17,704 nt of DNA, taken from contig CAZUZO010000070.1 in NCBI GenBank assembly GCA_964624765.1, positions 1 through 17,704 on the forward strand. The letters run 5' to 3'. The notes under the pieces are model-generated. The model did not search any database. It worked only from the letters and a program-made list of their open reading frames with translations, and had not been told where the DNA came from. The translations under genes were made by a program, and so were the position numbers. This DNA comes from JAGTVB01 sp964624765. Lineage in GTDB: Bacteria > Pseudomonadota > Gammaproteobacteria > HK1. Below, piece after piece: positions 7,918 through 16,009 of the stretch (position 1 is the stretch's first letter; each line of letters begins with the position of its first letter).

Positions 7918-10900
7918 TCAGTAATCTTCCAGCTCGATATCGATTCCAAGGGAGCGGATTTCCTTCATCAACACGTTAAACGACTCGGGCATGCCGGCCT
8001 CCATTCGATGGTCGCCATCCACGATGTTTTTGTACATCTTGGTGCGCCCATTCACATCATCGGATTTCACGGTAAGCATTTCCTGCAGGGTGTAAGCGGC
8101 GCCGTAGGCCTCGAGCGCCCACACTTCCATCTCACCGAAGCGCTGCCCGCCGAACTGCGCCTTGCCGCCAAGGGGCTGCTGGGTGACCAGGCTATAAGGG
8201 CCGGTCGAACGCGCGTGCATTTTGTCGTCGACCAGATGGTTCAATTTCATCATGTACATGTAGCCCACGGTGATGGGCCGATCGAAGGGTTCCCCTGTAC
8301 GACCATCGCAGAGCACTGCCTGGCCAGCGCGCGGTAACCCGGCCATCTCGAGCATGCGTTTGATCTCATCCTCGGTGGCGCCGTCAAAAACGGGGGTGGA
8401 CATCGGGATCCCAGAACGTAGATTGCGTGCCAGCTCCACCAACTCAACATCTGAAAGCGTCTGCAAGGCACTGCCCTTGCCACCGACCTCATAGATGCGA
8501 TCCAGGAAAGCGCGTAGCTCCACTGCATCGTTATTCTGGTCCAACATCTGCCCGATCTTGAATCCCAACGCCTTGGCGGCCCAACCCAGGTGAGTTTCCA
8601 GCACTTGTCCAACATTCATGCGCGAGGGTACGCCGAGGGGGTTGAGCACAATATCCACTGGGGTGCCGTCGGCCAGGTAAGGCATATCTTCGACCGGCAC
8701 AATCATGGAGATAACCCCCTTGTTGCCGTGTCGGCCCGCCATCTTGTCGCCAGGCTGGATACGGCGCTTGACAGCCAGATAGACCTTGACCATCTTGAGC
8801 ACCCCGGGCGCCAAGTCATCACCGGCCGTCAGCTTCGACCGCTTTTCTTCGTAGCGCTCATCCAGGGTCGCGCGAGCCTGCCTGAGATGCTCGGCAGCTT
8901 TCTCCAACTGCTCTGTCACGCCGTCGCTTTGAGCGCGAATCGCAAACCACTGGTCGCGTGCCAGACCTGCCAGATAATCCTGGGTAATCTCACTACCCGA
9001 CGTGAGTCCCTGCGGCCCTCCAGCGGCCACCTTACCTATCAGCAGCCGCTCCAAGCGTAAGAAGGTGTCCGCCTCCACGATGCGATATTCGTCGTGCAGA
9101 TCCTTCCTGACCTTATCCAGCGCCATCTCTTGGATCTGCTTCGCCCGGGCATCCTTCTCCACCCCGTCGCGGGTGAACACTTGCACGTCGATCACCGTGC
9201 CATTCATACCGGAGGGAACTCTTAGGGAAGTGTCTTTGACGTCGGACGCCTTCTCTCCGAAGATGGCACGCAACAACTTTTCCTCAGGGGTCAGTTGGGT
9301 TTCCCCCTTGGGCGTCACCTTGCCCACCAGGATGTCACCGGAACGCACCTCAGCACCGATATAAACGATCCCGGATTCGTCCAGCATCGAGAGCGCACTC
9401 TCGCTCACATTGGGGATATCCGCCGTAATTTCCTCTGGACCGAGCTTGGTATCCCGCGCCACACAGATCAATTCCTCGATGTGGATGGTTGTGAAACGCT
9501 CCTCTTGCACCACCCGCTCCGAGATGAGAATCGAATCCTCGAAGTTGTACCCGTTCCAGGGCATGAACGCGACCAAGGCGTTCTGACCCAGGGCCAGCTC
9601 ACCCATATCGGTGGCCGGCCCATCGGCTAACACGTCACCGCGGGCCAGGACATTCCCCGGTTTCACCAGCGGGCGCTGGTTGATGCAGGTGTTTTGATTG
9701 GAACGGGTGTACTTGATGAGGGAATAGATATCGACCCCCGGCTCACCGGGTTCGGTCTCATCGTCATTGACGCGCACGACGATGCGCGCGGCATCCACCG
9801 AGTCCACTACACCGCCCCGCTCCGCCACCACCGCCACGCCGGAGTCAATGGCCACGGTGCGCTCGATTCCGGTGCCTACCAGTGGCTTTTCGGTACGGAT
9901 GGTGGGAACCGCCTGACGCTGCATGTTCGAGCCCATAAGCGCTCGGTTGGCATCGTCGTGCTCGAGAAACGGCACCAGTGCCGCCGCAACGGACACGATC
10001 TGCTTCGGCGACACATCGATGTAGTTTACCTTGTCCGGCGTAGACAAGGTAAACTCATTCTGGTGACGACACGTGACCAGGTCATCGACGAGCCGCCCGG
10101 CTTCATCGACCGTCGCATTCGCCTGGGCGATGACGTATTGACCCTCTTCGATAGCGGACAAGTACTCGATCTGATCGGTGACCCCACCATTGACGACTCG
10201 CCGGTAGGGCGTCTCGAGAAAGCCATACTCATTGGTGCGCGCATAGACTGCCAGCGAGTTGATGAGCCCGATGTTGGGACCTTCCGGTGTTTCGATAGGA
10301 CACACCCGCCCGTAGTGCGTCGGGTGTACGTCGCGTACTTCAAATCCAGCCCGTTCACGGGTCAACCCCCCCGGCCCCAAAGCCGAGATCCTGCGCTTGT
10401 GGGTCACCTCGGAAAGTGGATTATTCTGATCCATAAATTGTGAGAGCTGGCTCGATCCAAAGAATTCCTTGATCACGGCAGATACCGGTTTGGCGTTGAT
10501 CAACTCCTGGGGCATCAGCTCATCGGCATCGGACAGGCTCAAGCGCTCTTTGACCGCGCGCTCCACGCGCACCAAACCGATCCGAAACTGGTTCTCTGCC
10601 ATCTCTCCCACACAACGCACACGGCGATTACCCAGGTGATCGATGTCGTCGACGGTCCCATTTCCATTCTTGATGTCGATCAATACCTTCAAGACATCGA
10701 TGATATCTTCTTTGGACAAGACGCCGGGCCCAGTGACTTCGCTTCGCCCGACGCGGCGGTTAAATTTCATGCGGCCTACCGTCGACAGGTCGTAGCGCTC
10801 GGGATTCATGAAAAGATTGTTGAACAAACTCTGTGCGGCATCCTTCGTGGGAGGCTCGCCCGGTCGCATCATGCGATAGATCTCGACCTGCGCTTCCAGT

Positions 10901-11997
10901 TCGCTACGGGTGGAATCACTGCGCAGGGTGTCTGCGATATAGGAGCCGCGATCGACGTCGTTAACATAGATCGTCTCAAAGCTCTGAATACCTAATGCGC
11001 GGAACTTGCCGATGGCGTCCAACGTGAGCTCATCGTTGACCTGCCCCACCACCTCGCCGGTCGCCGGATCCACAACGTCACGTGCCAGTACTTTGCCCAC
11101 CGCGTAGGCATCGGGTAAGTGCAGCACGTTCAGCTGCGCCCTGCGCATCTTCGCAATATGGCGCCCGGTAATCCGAGAGCCCGCCTCCACCAGCAGATTA
11201 CCCTGCGGATCCCGAATATCCGCGTTCACGGTCTCTCCCCGCAAACGCTCGGCGACGAAATCGAAACTCAGCCCCTCCTCTGTCGAAGTGAAGGTATTGG
11301 TGTCGAAGAACGTTCCGATGATATCCCCATCGCTAAACCCGAGGGCGCGTAGCAGCACCGTCGCTGGCAGCTTACGCCGCCGGTCGATGCGCACGAAAAC
11401 CAGGTCCTTCGGATCGAATTCGAAATCCAGCCAAGACCCTCGATAGGGGATGATGCGCGCTGAAAAAAGCAGTTTGCCCGAGGAATGGGTCTTACCTTTG
11501 TCGTGCTCGAAGAAGACCCCAGGGGAACGGTGTAGCTGGGAGACGATGACCCGTTCGGTGCCATTGATGATGAAGGTGCCGGTGTCCGTCATGAGCGGTA
11601 CCTCACCCATATAGACCTCCTGCTCCTTGATATTCTTAATCACCTTTGGGGCCATTCCCGCATCGCGGTCGTACAACACTAAGCGCAGCTTGACCCTTAA
11701 CGACGCAGCATAGGTGAGCCCTCGAAGCCGACATTCCTTGACATCGAAGATCGGCGCCCCAAGGCGATAGCTCACATAATCCAGACTGGCGTCACCTGCG
11801 TAGCTCTCGATAGGAAATACCGATTTAAACGCAGCGTGCAGCCCTTTATGCTTCCGCGCTTCGGGGACCACCTCCGCCTGCAAGAAATGCCGATAGGAAT
11901 CGAGTTGAATCGCAAGCAGATACGGCACATCCAGTACGCCCGGTCGCTTGCCGAAGTCCTTACGGATGCGCTTCCTCTCAGTGAAGGAATAAACCAT
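7918..11997 (-). CDS. rpoB: DNA-directed RNA polymerase subunit beta
   Basis: 1359-aa beta subunit, against 1342 in E. coli. The rifampicin-binding segment GSSQLSQFMDQ..NPLSE.THKRRISALGPGGL has wild-type identities; by codon position Met522, Asp523, His533 and Ser538 correspond to E. coli Met515, Asp516, His526 and Ser531, so no rifampicin-resistance change is present. The active-site segment GDKMAGRHGNKG and the C-terminal FGEMEVWALEAYGAAYTLQEMLTVKSDD clamp/switch region are intact. ATG start with GAGGA upstream; stop TGA. It lies 182 bp after rplL, and that gap contains an attenuator-like hairpin, as expected where polymerase genes must be transcribed less than ribosomal protein genes. Confidence 0.98.
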   Translation of the reverse strand: MVYSFTERKRIRKDFGKRPGVLDVPYLLAIQLDSYRHFLQAEVVPEARKHKGLHAAFKSVFPIESYAGDASLDYVSYRLGAPIFDVKECRLRGLTYAASLRVKLRLVLYDRDAGMAPKVIKNIKEQEVYMGEVPLMTDTGTFIINGTERVIVSQLHRSPGVFFEHDKGKTHSSGKLLFSARIIPYRGSWLDFEFDPKDLVFVRIDRRRKLPATVLLRALGFSDGDIIGTFFDTNTFTSTEEGLSFDFVAERLRGETVNADIRDPQGNLLVEAGSRITGRHIAKMRRAQLNVLHLPDAYAVGKVLARDVVDPATGEVVGQVNDELTLDAIGKFRALGIQSFETIYVNDVDRGSYIADTLRSDSTRSELEAQVEIYRMMRPGEPPTKDAAQSLFNNLFMNPERYDLSTVGRMKFNRRVGRSEVTGPGVLSKEDIIDVLKVLIDIKNGNGTVDDIDHLGNRRVRCVGEMAENQFRIGLVRVERAVKERLSLSDADELMPQELINAKPVSAVIKEFFGSSQLSQFMDQNNPLSEVTHKRRISALGPGGLTRERAGFEVRDVHPTHYGRVCPIETPEGPNIGLINSLAVYARTNEYGFLETPYRRVVNGGVTDQIEYLSAIEEGQYVIAQANATVDEAGRLVDDLVTCRHQNEFTLSTPDKVNYIDVSPKQIVSVAAALVPFLEHDDANRALMGSNMQRQAVPTIRTEKPLVGTGIERTVAIDSGVAVVAERGGVVDSVDAARIVVRVNDDETEPGEPGVDIYSLIKYTRSNQNTCINQRPLVKPGNVLARGDVLADGPATDMGELALGQNALVAFMPWNGYNFEDSILISERVVQEERFTTIHIEELICVARDTKLGPEEITADIPNVSESALSMLDESGIVYIGAEVRSGDILVGKVTPKGETQLTPEEKLLRAIFGEKASDVKDTSLRVPSGMNGTVIDVQVFTRDGVEKDARAKQIQEMALDKVRKDLHDEYRIVEADTFLRLERLLIGKVAAGGPQGLTSGSEITQDYLAGLARDQWFAIRAQSDGVTEQLEKAAEHLRQARATLDERYEEKRSKLTAGDDLAPGVLKMVKVYLAVKRRIQPGDKMAGRHGNKGVISMIVPVEDMPYLADGTPVDIVLNPLGVPSRMNVGQVLETHLGWAAKALGFKIGQMLDQNNDAVELRAFLDRIYEVGGKGSALQTLSDVELVELARNLRSGIPMSTPVFDGATEDEIKRMLEMAGLPRAGQAVLCDGRTGEPFDRPITVGYMYMMKLNHLVDDKMHARSTGPYSLVTQQPLGGKAQFGGQRFGEMEVWALEAYGAAYTLQEMLTVKSDDVNGRTKMYKNIVDGDHRMEAGMPESFNVLMKEIRSLGIDIELEDY

Positions 11998-12120
11998 GAC
12001 CTATCCTCAAATTGATATCAAAGCGCGGAGCTACCCTTCTCATCAATGCAGCAATCTTTTGTCATTGCCGTCTTCAACAGGGTAGCGGCTTGCGGAGCAT
12101 ACGCCGAATCAACACAGAAA

Positions 12121-12145
12121 GGCCGGTGGCGCGCCGCCACCAGCC
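12121..12145 (-). terminator. Attenuator-like hairpin between rplL and rpoB
   Basis: On the coding strand GGCTGGTGGCG, loop GCG, CGCCACCGGCC forms an 11-bp stem with one G-T pair, followed by TTTCTGTGTTG. The stem is strong but the T tract is weak, which fits partial termination or an RNase processing site. E. coli has a partial terminator and an RNase III site at the same place, lowering rpoBC expression relative to rplJL. The correspondence of function is inferred from position and structure. Confidence 0.65.
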
Positions 12146-12179
12146 GCAGATCGAACACAGGACCGGGCGTCGAAGCCGT

Positions 12180-12560
12180 CTATTTCACCTCGACCGAAGC
12201 ACCCGCATCTTCGAGGGCTTTCTTGACCTGTTCTGCCTCTTCTTTGCTCACACCTTCCTTGATCTTCGTCGGCGCACTCTCCACCAAGTCCTTCGCCTCT
12301 TTCAGGCCGAGGCTCGTCACCCCACGCACTGCCTTGATCACACTCACCTTATTGGCGCCGAAACTTGTCATCACGACATCAAACTCGGTCTGCTCCTCTT
12401 CGGGAGCCTCCGCCGCCGCGGCACTCCCCCCCACGGCGGGCATCGCCGCCATGGCCGCTGAGACACCGAATTTTTCTTCCATGGCCTCAACCAGGGCGAC
12501 CACCTCCATCACCGACATGTTTGCAATCGTCTCAAGGATCTCTTCTTTTGATACGGCCAT
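12180..12560 (-). CDS. rplL: 50S ribosomal protein L7/L12
   Basis: 126-aa stalk protein, present as multiple dimers on L10, which recruits and stimulates the translational GTPases (EF-Tu, EF-G, IF2, RF3). The N-terminal dimerisation and L10-binding domain spans about 1-35 (MAVSKEEILETIANMSVMEV). An Ala-rich hinge follows (SAAMAAMPAVGGSAAAAEAP, about 34-53), then the C-terminal factor-binding domain with GANKVSVIKAVRGVTSLGLKEAKDLVE. ATG start with a perfect AGGAGG 5 nt upstream, consistent with the high synthesis rate this protein needs. Stop TAG. The 102-bp gap to rplJ holds a short CGCC/GGCG stem but no convincing promoter. Confidence 0.98.
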   Translation of the reverse strand: MAVSKEEILETIANMSVMEVVALVEAMEEKFGVSAAMAAMPAVGGSAAAAEAPEEEQTEFDVVMTSFGANKVSVIKAVRGVTSLGLKEAKDLVESAPTKIKEGVSKEEAEQVKKALEDAGASVEVK

Positions 12561-12662
12561 TGCGCCCTCCTAAATTCGCATCCGAACCCACCAACCTTCT
12601 TGACCTCACGCCCTCGGGCGCACGAATTGTGACGTTCTTGACCGGCGAACGGCCCTCATACA

Positions 12663-13190
12663 CTATGCCTGCTGTTTTTGATCGCGGATGGCCGCCAACG
12701 TGCGTACCAGCTTTGCATAGGGCTCGGCCAAAGTACGCGCTAGCCTTGTGATGGGAGCCTTCATGACGGCCAACAGCGTGCCGAGAGCCTCCTCACGGGT
12801 GGGAAGCTTGGCGAGCACATCGATATCGCCGGGAGCGATCAGCTTGCCACCAAAGGCGATCAGTATCACCTTTAGCTTGTCGTTTTCCTTGGCGAACGCA
12901 GCCATGACCCGCGCCGCCGATCCGGGCTCATCGCGCGCAAACGCGAGCACCAAAGGACCCGCCAAGCTATCCCGCATACAAGCGAAATCAGTCCCTTCCA
13001 CCGCCCGCTGCGCCAAGGTATTCGGCACCACCCGAAGGTGGACATTGGCTTCACGCGCCGCGGTACGCAGCCTGGTCATCTGCGCTACCGAGAGCCCGCG
13101 GTATTCTGCCGCGATAGCCGAGCGCGCTTGACCCGCCACTTCAGCCACCTCGGCGACGACCGTCTTTTTCTGTTCAAGGGTCAATGACAC
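12663..13190 (-). CDS. rplJ: 50S ribosomal protein L10
   Basis: 175-aa L10, which anchors the L7/L12 dimers to the 23S GTPase-associated centre and represses its own operon in E. coli. Homology starts at SLTLEQKKTVVAEVAEVA, so I chose GTG at 13188-13190. It is preceded by GAGGAG (13198-13203) at 7 nt and lies 23 bp after the rplA stop. The open frame continues upstream to an ATG near 13283, but those 31 extra codons overlap rplA and look like nothing in L10. The RNA- and L11-side N-terminal domain is followed by a C-terminal helix (LVRTLAAIRDQKQQA) that binds L12. No room remains for an L10 leader unless it lies within rplA. Stop TAG. Confidence 0.95.
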   Translation of the reverse strand: MSLTLEQKKTVVAEVAEVAGQARSAIAAEYRGLSVAQMTRLRTAAREANVHLRVVPNTLAQRAVEGTDFACMRDSLAGPLVLAFARDEPGSAARVMAAFAKENDKLKVILIAFGGKLIAPGDIDVLAKLPTREEALGTLLAVMKAPITRLARTLAEPYAKLVRTLAAIRDQKQQA

Positions 13191-13197
13191 GTCACCG

Positions 13198-13203
13198 CTC
13201 CTC
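13198..13203 (-). promoter_or_regulatory. Ribosome binding site fixing the rplJ GTG start
   Basis: GAGGAG on the coding strand, 7 nt before GTG at 13188-13190. It decides between this start and the longer open frame that overlaps rplA. Confidence 0.8.
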
Positions 13204-13213
13204 GCTGACCGAC

Positions 13214-13909
13214 CTACAGGGCCAAGCTCGCCTTTTCGATAGCAAGGCCCGGCCCCATGGTGCTCGACACCGTCACCTTGCAAATGTAGATGCCCTTGGC
13301 CGCACTGGGCTTGGCCCGATTGAGATCGGTGAGCAAGGCCGACAAGTTCTCCCGCAAGGAATCCACCTCGAAAGACAATTTGCCAATGCCACAGTGGACG
13401 ATTCCTCCGCGATCGGTTCGATAGCGCACCTGGCCTGCCTTGGCGTTCCTGATAGCGCCGACCACATCCTGGCTCACCGTACCGACCTTGGGATTGGGCA
13501 TCAAGCCGCGGGGACCCAAAATCTTGCCTAGTTGTCCCACGATGCGCATAGCATCGGGGCTCGCGATCGCGACATCGAACTCCAAGAAGCCGTTTTTCAC
13601 TCGCTCAGCCAAATCTTCCATGCCCACCACGTCGGCACCGGCCTGCACAGCCGCCTCGGCCGCAGCACCTTGGGCAAACACGGCCACCCGCACCTCTTTA
13701 CCGGTACCGTGCGGCAACACCGTGGCGCCTCGCACCACTTGATCAGACTTGCGGGTATCCACCCCGAGATTCACGGCCGCCTCGACCGATTCCTTGAATT
13801 TCACCGAAGACAACTCCTTCAACAGAGCGAAGGCTTCGTCCACGGGATAGAACTTACCGGCCTCAACTTTCTCTCTGATCCCGCGCATGCGCTTGGAGCG
13901 TTTCGGCAT
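13214..13909 (-). CDS. rplA: 50S ribosomal protein L1
   Basis: 231-aa L1, the mobile L1-stalk protein involved in E-site tRNA release and a translational repressor of rplK-rplA in E. coli. Recognised by KRMRGIREKVEAGKFYPVDEA at the start, LGVDTRKSDQVVRGATVLPHGTG, and the signature LGKILGPRGLMPNPKVGTV. It ends with the usual GIYICKVTVSSTMGPGLAIE. ATG start (13907-13909), two bases after the rplK TAG stop, with its GGAGGG ribosome binding site inside the last codons of rplK; translation of the two is therefore probably coupled. Stop TAG. Confidence 0.98.
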   Translation of the reverse strand: MPKRSKRMRGIREKVEAGKFYPVDEAFALLKELSSVKFKESVEAAVNLGVDTRKSDQVVRGATVLPHGTGKEVRVAVFAQGAAAEAAVQAGADVVGMEDLAERVKNGFLEFDVAIASPDAMRIVGQLGKILGPRGLMPNPKVGTVSQDVVGAIRNAKAGQVRYRTDRGGIVHCGIGKLSFEVDSLRENLSALLTDLNRAKPSAAKGIYICKVTVSSTMGPGLAIEKASLAL

Positions 13910-13911
13910 GG

Positions 13912-14343
13912 CTACAAACCCTCCACGTTAAGACCCATACTGCGAGCACTGCCGGCGATGATACGCACCGCTGCTTCTAGATCGTAGGCATTGAGATCGG
14001 CCATCTTGGTTTTCGCTATCTCCTCGAGCTGCGCCCGCGTCACCGTACCCACTTTCTGGGCATGGGGTGTGGCGCTACCTTTTTCAATTCCCAAAGCCTT
14101 TCTCAGCAGCACCGAAGCCGGCGGCGTCTTAGTGATAAAGCTAAAGCTTCGATCGGCGTACACCGTCACCACGACGGGAATAGGAAGACCGAGCTCCAGG
14201 GTCTGCGTGTGGGCATTAAAAGCCTTGCAGAACTCCATGATATTGACGCCGTGCTGACCCAAGGCCGGCCCCACCGGCGGGCTCGGGTTCGCCTGACCCG
14301 CCGGAACCTGGAGCCGCACATAGGCGAGGATTTTTTTTGCCAT
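13912..14343 (-). CDS. rplK: 50S ribosomal protein L11
   Basis: 143-aa L11, part of the GTPase-associated centre, needed for factor-dependent GTP hydrolysis and for RelA activation, and the target region of thiostrepton. The N-terminal domain has QVPAGQANPSPPVGPALGQHGVNIMEFCKAFN; the C-terminal rRNA-binding domain has KTPPASVLLRKALGI and ends RIIAGSARSMGL. ATG start with only a modest GGAAG upstream. The 379-bp gap to nusG is mostly filled by a repeat element, leaving about 127 bp of leader. Stop TAG, almost touching the rplA ATG. Confidence 0.98.
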   Translation of the reverse strand: MAKKILAYVRLQVPAGQANPSPPVGPALGQHGVNIMEFCKAFNAHTQTLELGLPIPVVVTVYADRSFSFITKTPPASVLLRKALGIEKGSATPHAQKVGTVTRAQLEEIAKTKMADLNAYDLEAAVRIIAGSARSMGLNVEGL

Positions 14344-14470
14344 CGTTCGCTTCCAATGGGTCCTGACGTTAAACCGAAATCCCTCGCGGGGACGTATCTG
14401 TCACCGTTATGCCTGGGTTTTTCGCCAATGGGAGCGCCTGCCAAGCGCGGCCGCCGACCCCGCGACCACG
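14344..14470 (-). other. rplK leader region between the repeat element and the rplK start
   Basis: 127 bp without a gene. I looked for a promoter on the coding strand: TTGG-type -35-like boxes (TTGGCA, TTGGCG) occur, but none has a good -10 at 16-18 bp. A short stem TCCC/GGGA is visible near 14383-14395. An L1-binding operator would be expected near the rplK start by analogy with E. coli, but I cannot identify one with confidence. Confidence 0.4.
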
Positions 14471-14473
14471 TTA

Positions 14474-14690
14474 GAAGCTGTTTTAAAAACTGCTGCGCTT
14501 GCCATAGCTGCGTTGCGCGGCGGCTCAGAATCCTCATGTACTCCCTTGTACACTGCGGTTGTTACTCGCCCCATCCTTGGGGCTCGCCCCTTCGGGGCCC
14601 GCTTTCAGCTGTTCAAAATCGTTCCAGACGATTTTGTCGCCACTGTGCGCCTTGCTCTGCCGGCGCTCGCGACATTTTTAAAACAGCTTC
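14474..14690. mobile_element. MITE-like element, copy 3 (longest, between nusG and rplK)
   Basis: 217-bp element with perfect 16-bp terminal inverted repeats GAAGCTGTTTTAAAAA (14474-14489) and TTTTTAAAACAGCTTC (14675-14690). It is flanked by TTA at 14471-14473 and 14691-14693, a TNA target duplication. The right 151 bp match the copy at the window start at about 91% without gaps. Internal structures are a GCCCC/GGGGC stem with a TTC loop (14586-14598), an adjoining GCCCC/GGGGC stem, and AAAATCGT/ACGATTTT (14615-14635). The left part shares the TGCTGCGCT...ATAGC.GCGTTGCGCGG block with the 3488-3624 copy. No transposase; short open frames across it are not gene-like. Confidence 0.9.
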
Positions 14691-14722
14691 TTAGCCTTGA
14701 CGCCGCTTGTCGCTATCCCCGC

Positions 14723-15256
14723 TTAATCCTTTTCCACTTGGCTAAATTCCAACTCTACCGGAGTGGAACGACCAAAGATCAGCACGGCCACCCGCAATCG
14801 GCTCTTCTCGTAATTCACTTCCTCTACGACCCCGTTGAAATCCGTAAACGGGCCATCGATGACCCGCACGACTTCACCTGGCTCGAACAACACCTTCGGT
14901 CGGGGGCGTTCGGTACCCTCCTCGACGCGATCCAGGATGGTTCTGGCTTCGGCCTCGGATATCGGTGCGGGTTTGTCCGCGCTGCCACCGATAAACCCCA
15001 ATACCTTAGGCACGCTTTTTACCAGATGCCAAGTGGCGTCATCCATCTCCATCTGAACCAGCACATAGCCGGGGAAAAACTTGCGGTCGCTCTTACGTTT
15101 CTGCCCACCACGCATTTCAACCACTTCTTCGGTGGGCACCAACACCTCCCCGAACTTGTCTTGCATGCCACTTCGCGCGATGCGCTCTTTGAGCATGCGT
15201 TTCACTTGGTGTTCGAAACCCGAATAGGCATGCACAACGTACCAACGCGGCGACAC
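14723..15256 (-). CDS. nusG: Transcription termination/antitermination factor NusG
   Basis: 177-aa NusG, which binds the RNA polymerase clamp, suppresses pausing, and links polymerase to Rho or to the ribosome via S10. The N-terminal NGN domain begins RWYVVHAYSGFEHQVKRMLKERI and includes FPGYVLVQMEMDD. The C-terminal KOW domain is about 125-177 (EVVRVIDGPFTDFNGVVEEVNYEKSRLRV). The GTG start lies 7 nt after the secE TAA, with GGAGGG at the end of secE as its ribosome binding site, so secE and nusG are probably translationally coupled. Stop TAA. A repeat element starts 32 bp after the stop and separates it from rplK. Confidence 0.97.
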   Translation of the reverse strand: MSPRWYVVHAYSGFEHQVKRMLKERIARSGMQDKFGEVLVPTEEVVEMRGGQKRKSDRKFFPGYVLVQMEMDDATWHLVKSVPKVLGFIGGSADKPAPISEAEARTILDRVEEGTERPRPKVLFEPGEVVRVIDGPFTDFNGVVEEVNYEKSRLRVAVLIFGRSTPVELEFSQVEKD

Positions 15257-15263
15257 CTAACCC

Positions 15264-15611
15264 TTACCCTCCGTGTCCTAGCAACTGGCGCATCAGATAC
15301 CCGAGCAACCCGTCTAGAGCCCAAAGCAGCAGCGCCACTATCGTCACCATCACAAGAACTATACCGGTGGTTTGCACCGTTTCCTTGCGAGTAGGCCAAA
15401 CCACCTTGCGGACTTCCATCCGCGCCTCACCCATCATACTCCAGGCGAGACGCCCCTTCGCGGTTTGCAGGGCGACCGCCACCGCGATCCCGGCGGCAGC
15501 CACCAACCCAATCACCCGCAACAACAATGACTGATCGGAAAAGTAATAGAAGAGACCGATGGCGCCCCCTAACAGGGCAACCACGACGGCCCATCTCACA
15601 TTGTCCGCCAT
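15264..15611 (-). CDS. secE: Preprotein translocase subunit SecE
   Basis: 115-aa inner-membrane subunit of the SecYEG protein channel. It has three predicted membrane segments, as in E. coli SecE (about 7-24, 29-48 and 79-103). Before the third is the conserved cytoplasmic amphipathic region EVRKVVWPTRKET (66-78), the part essential for holding SecY together. I chose ATG at 15609-15611, with GAGGGG 9 nt upstream. The frame stays open to an ATG at 15731, and in-frame GTG and CTG codons lie between. A start slightly upstream would give an N-terminus closer to the 127-aa E. coli protein, but those codons lack a well-placed ribosome binding site. Stop TAA, then nusG. Confidence 0.9.
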   Translation of the reverse strand: MADNVRWAVVVALLGGAIGLFYYFSDQSLLLRVIGLVAAAGIAVAVALQTAKGRLAWSMMGEARMEVRKVVWPTRKETVQTTGIVLVMVTIVALLLWALDGLLGYLMRQLLGHGG

Positions 15612-15620
15612 GCCGCGCAG

Positions 15621-15626
15621 CCCCTC
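15621..15626 (-). promoter_or_regulatory. Ribosome binding site supporting the chosen secE start
   Basis: GAGGGG on the coding strand, 9 nt before ATG 15609-15611. It favours the 115-aa SecE over the longer in-frame options, but does not exclude them. Confidence 0.5.
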
Positions 15627-15765
15627 GACTTCTTCCGCATCAGCCCGTGCTCCAGCGACCAGGCAGTTACGCGATCCACACCCCACGCCTCCATGGCCAA
15701 AAGCTTCCCTGTGTAGAATCACAACATCCACCGTGGGCTACCGTGTAGCTTGCGCTACCCCCTCA

Positions 15766-15899
15766 GAGGTTGTGAAAAAACCTGCTACGCAACCCGATAG
15801 CGGCGTTGGGCGGTGCTCGCTCCTCGCCTATCTATGTCTCGTCGCTGCGCTCCGTCCGCCTGGCTCTCGGGCCGCTCGCGACGGTTTTTTCACAACCTC
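15766..15899. mobile_element. MITE-like element, copy 4 (between tRNA-Trp and secE)
   Basis: 134-bp element with perfect 17-bp terminal inverted repeats GAGGTTGTGAAAAAACC (15766-15782) and GGTTTTTTCACAACCTC (15883-15899). It is flanked by TCA at 15763-15765 and 15900-15902, a TNA target duplication. The interior shares ATAGC.GCGTT..GCGG and, on the opposite strand, GATAGGCGAGGAGC with copy 2, and GGGCCGCTCGCGACGG with copy 5. It fills most of the 322-bp stretch between the secE start and tRNA-Trp. The remaining bases hold a small GTAGC/GCTAC stem with a GCAA loop (15745-15758) and no convincing promoter. Confidence 0.9.
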
Positions 15900-15933
15900 T
15901 CAGGAGGCTGCTCGCAATTGCCTACGATGACGA

Positions 15934-16009
<76 letters not shown>

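Noticed and set aside
10413..10461. Rifampicin- or streptomycin-resistance changes in rpoB or rpsL
   Set aside because: The rifampicin-cluster residues of RpoB and Lys43, Lys88 and Pro91 of S12 are all the usual sensitive identities.
13191..13283. Longer rplJ with a 31-codon N-terminal extension
   Set aside because: The extension overlaps the end of rplA, has no similarity to L10, and a well-spaced GAGGAG supports the internal GTG start.
14344..14470. A rplK promoter using TTGGCA or TTGGCG as -35
   Set aside because: No acceptable -10 box occurs at 16-18 bp from either; the closest, CATAAC, is at the wrong distance.
14513..15394. 293-codon plus-strand open frame crossing copy 3, nusG and secE
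   Set aside because: It joins repeat sequence to the antisense strand of two real genes; the part from the repeat simply reflects the element.
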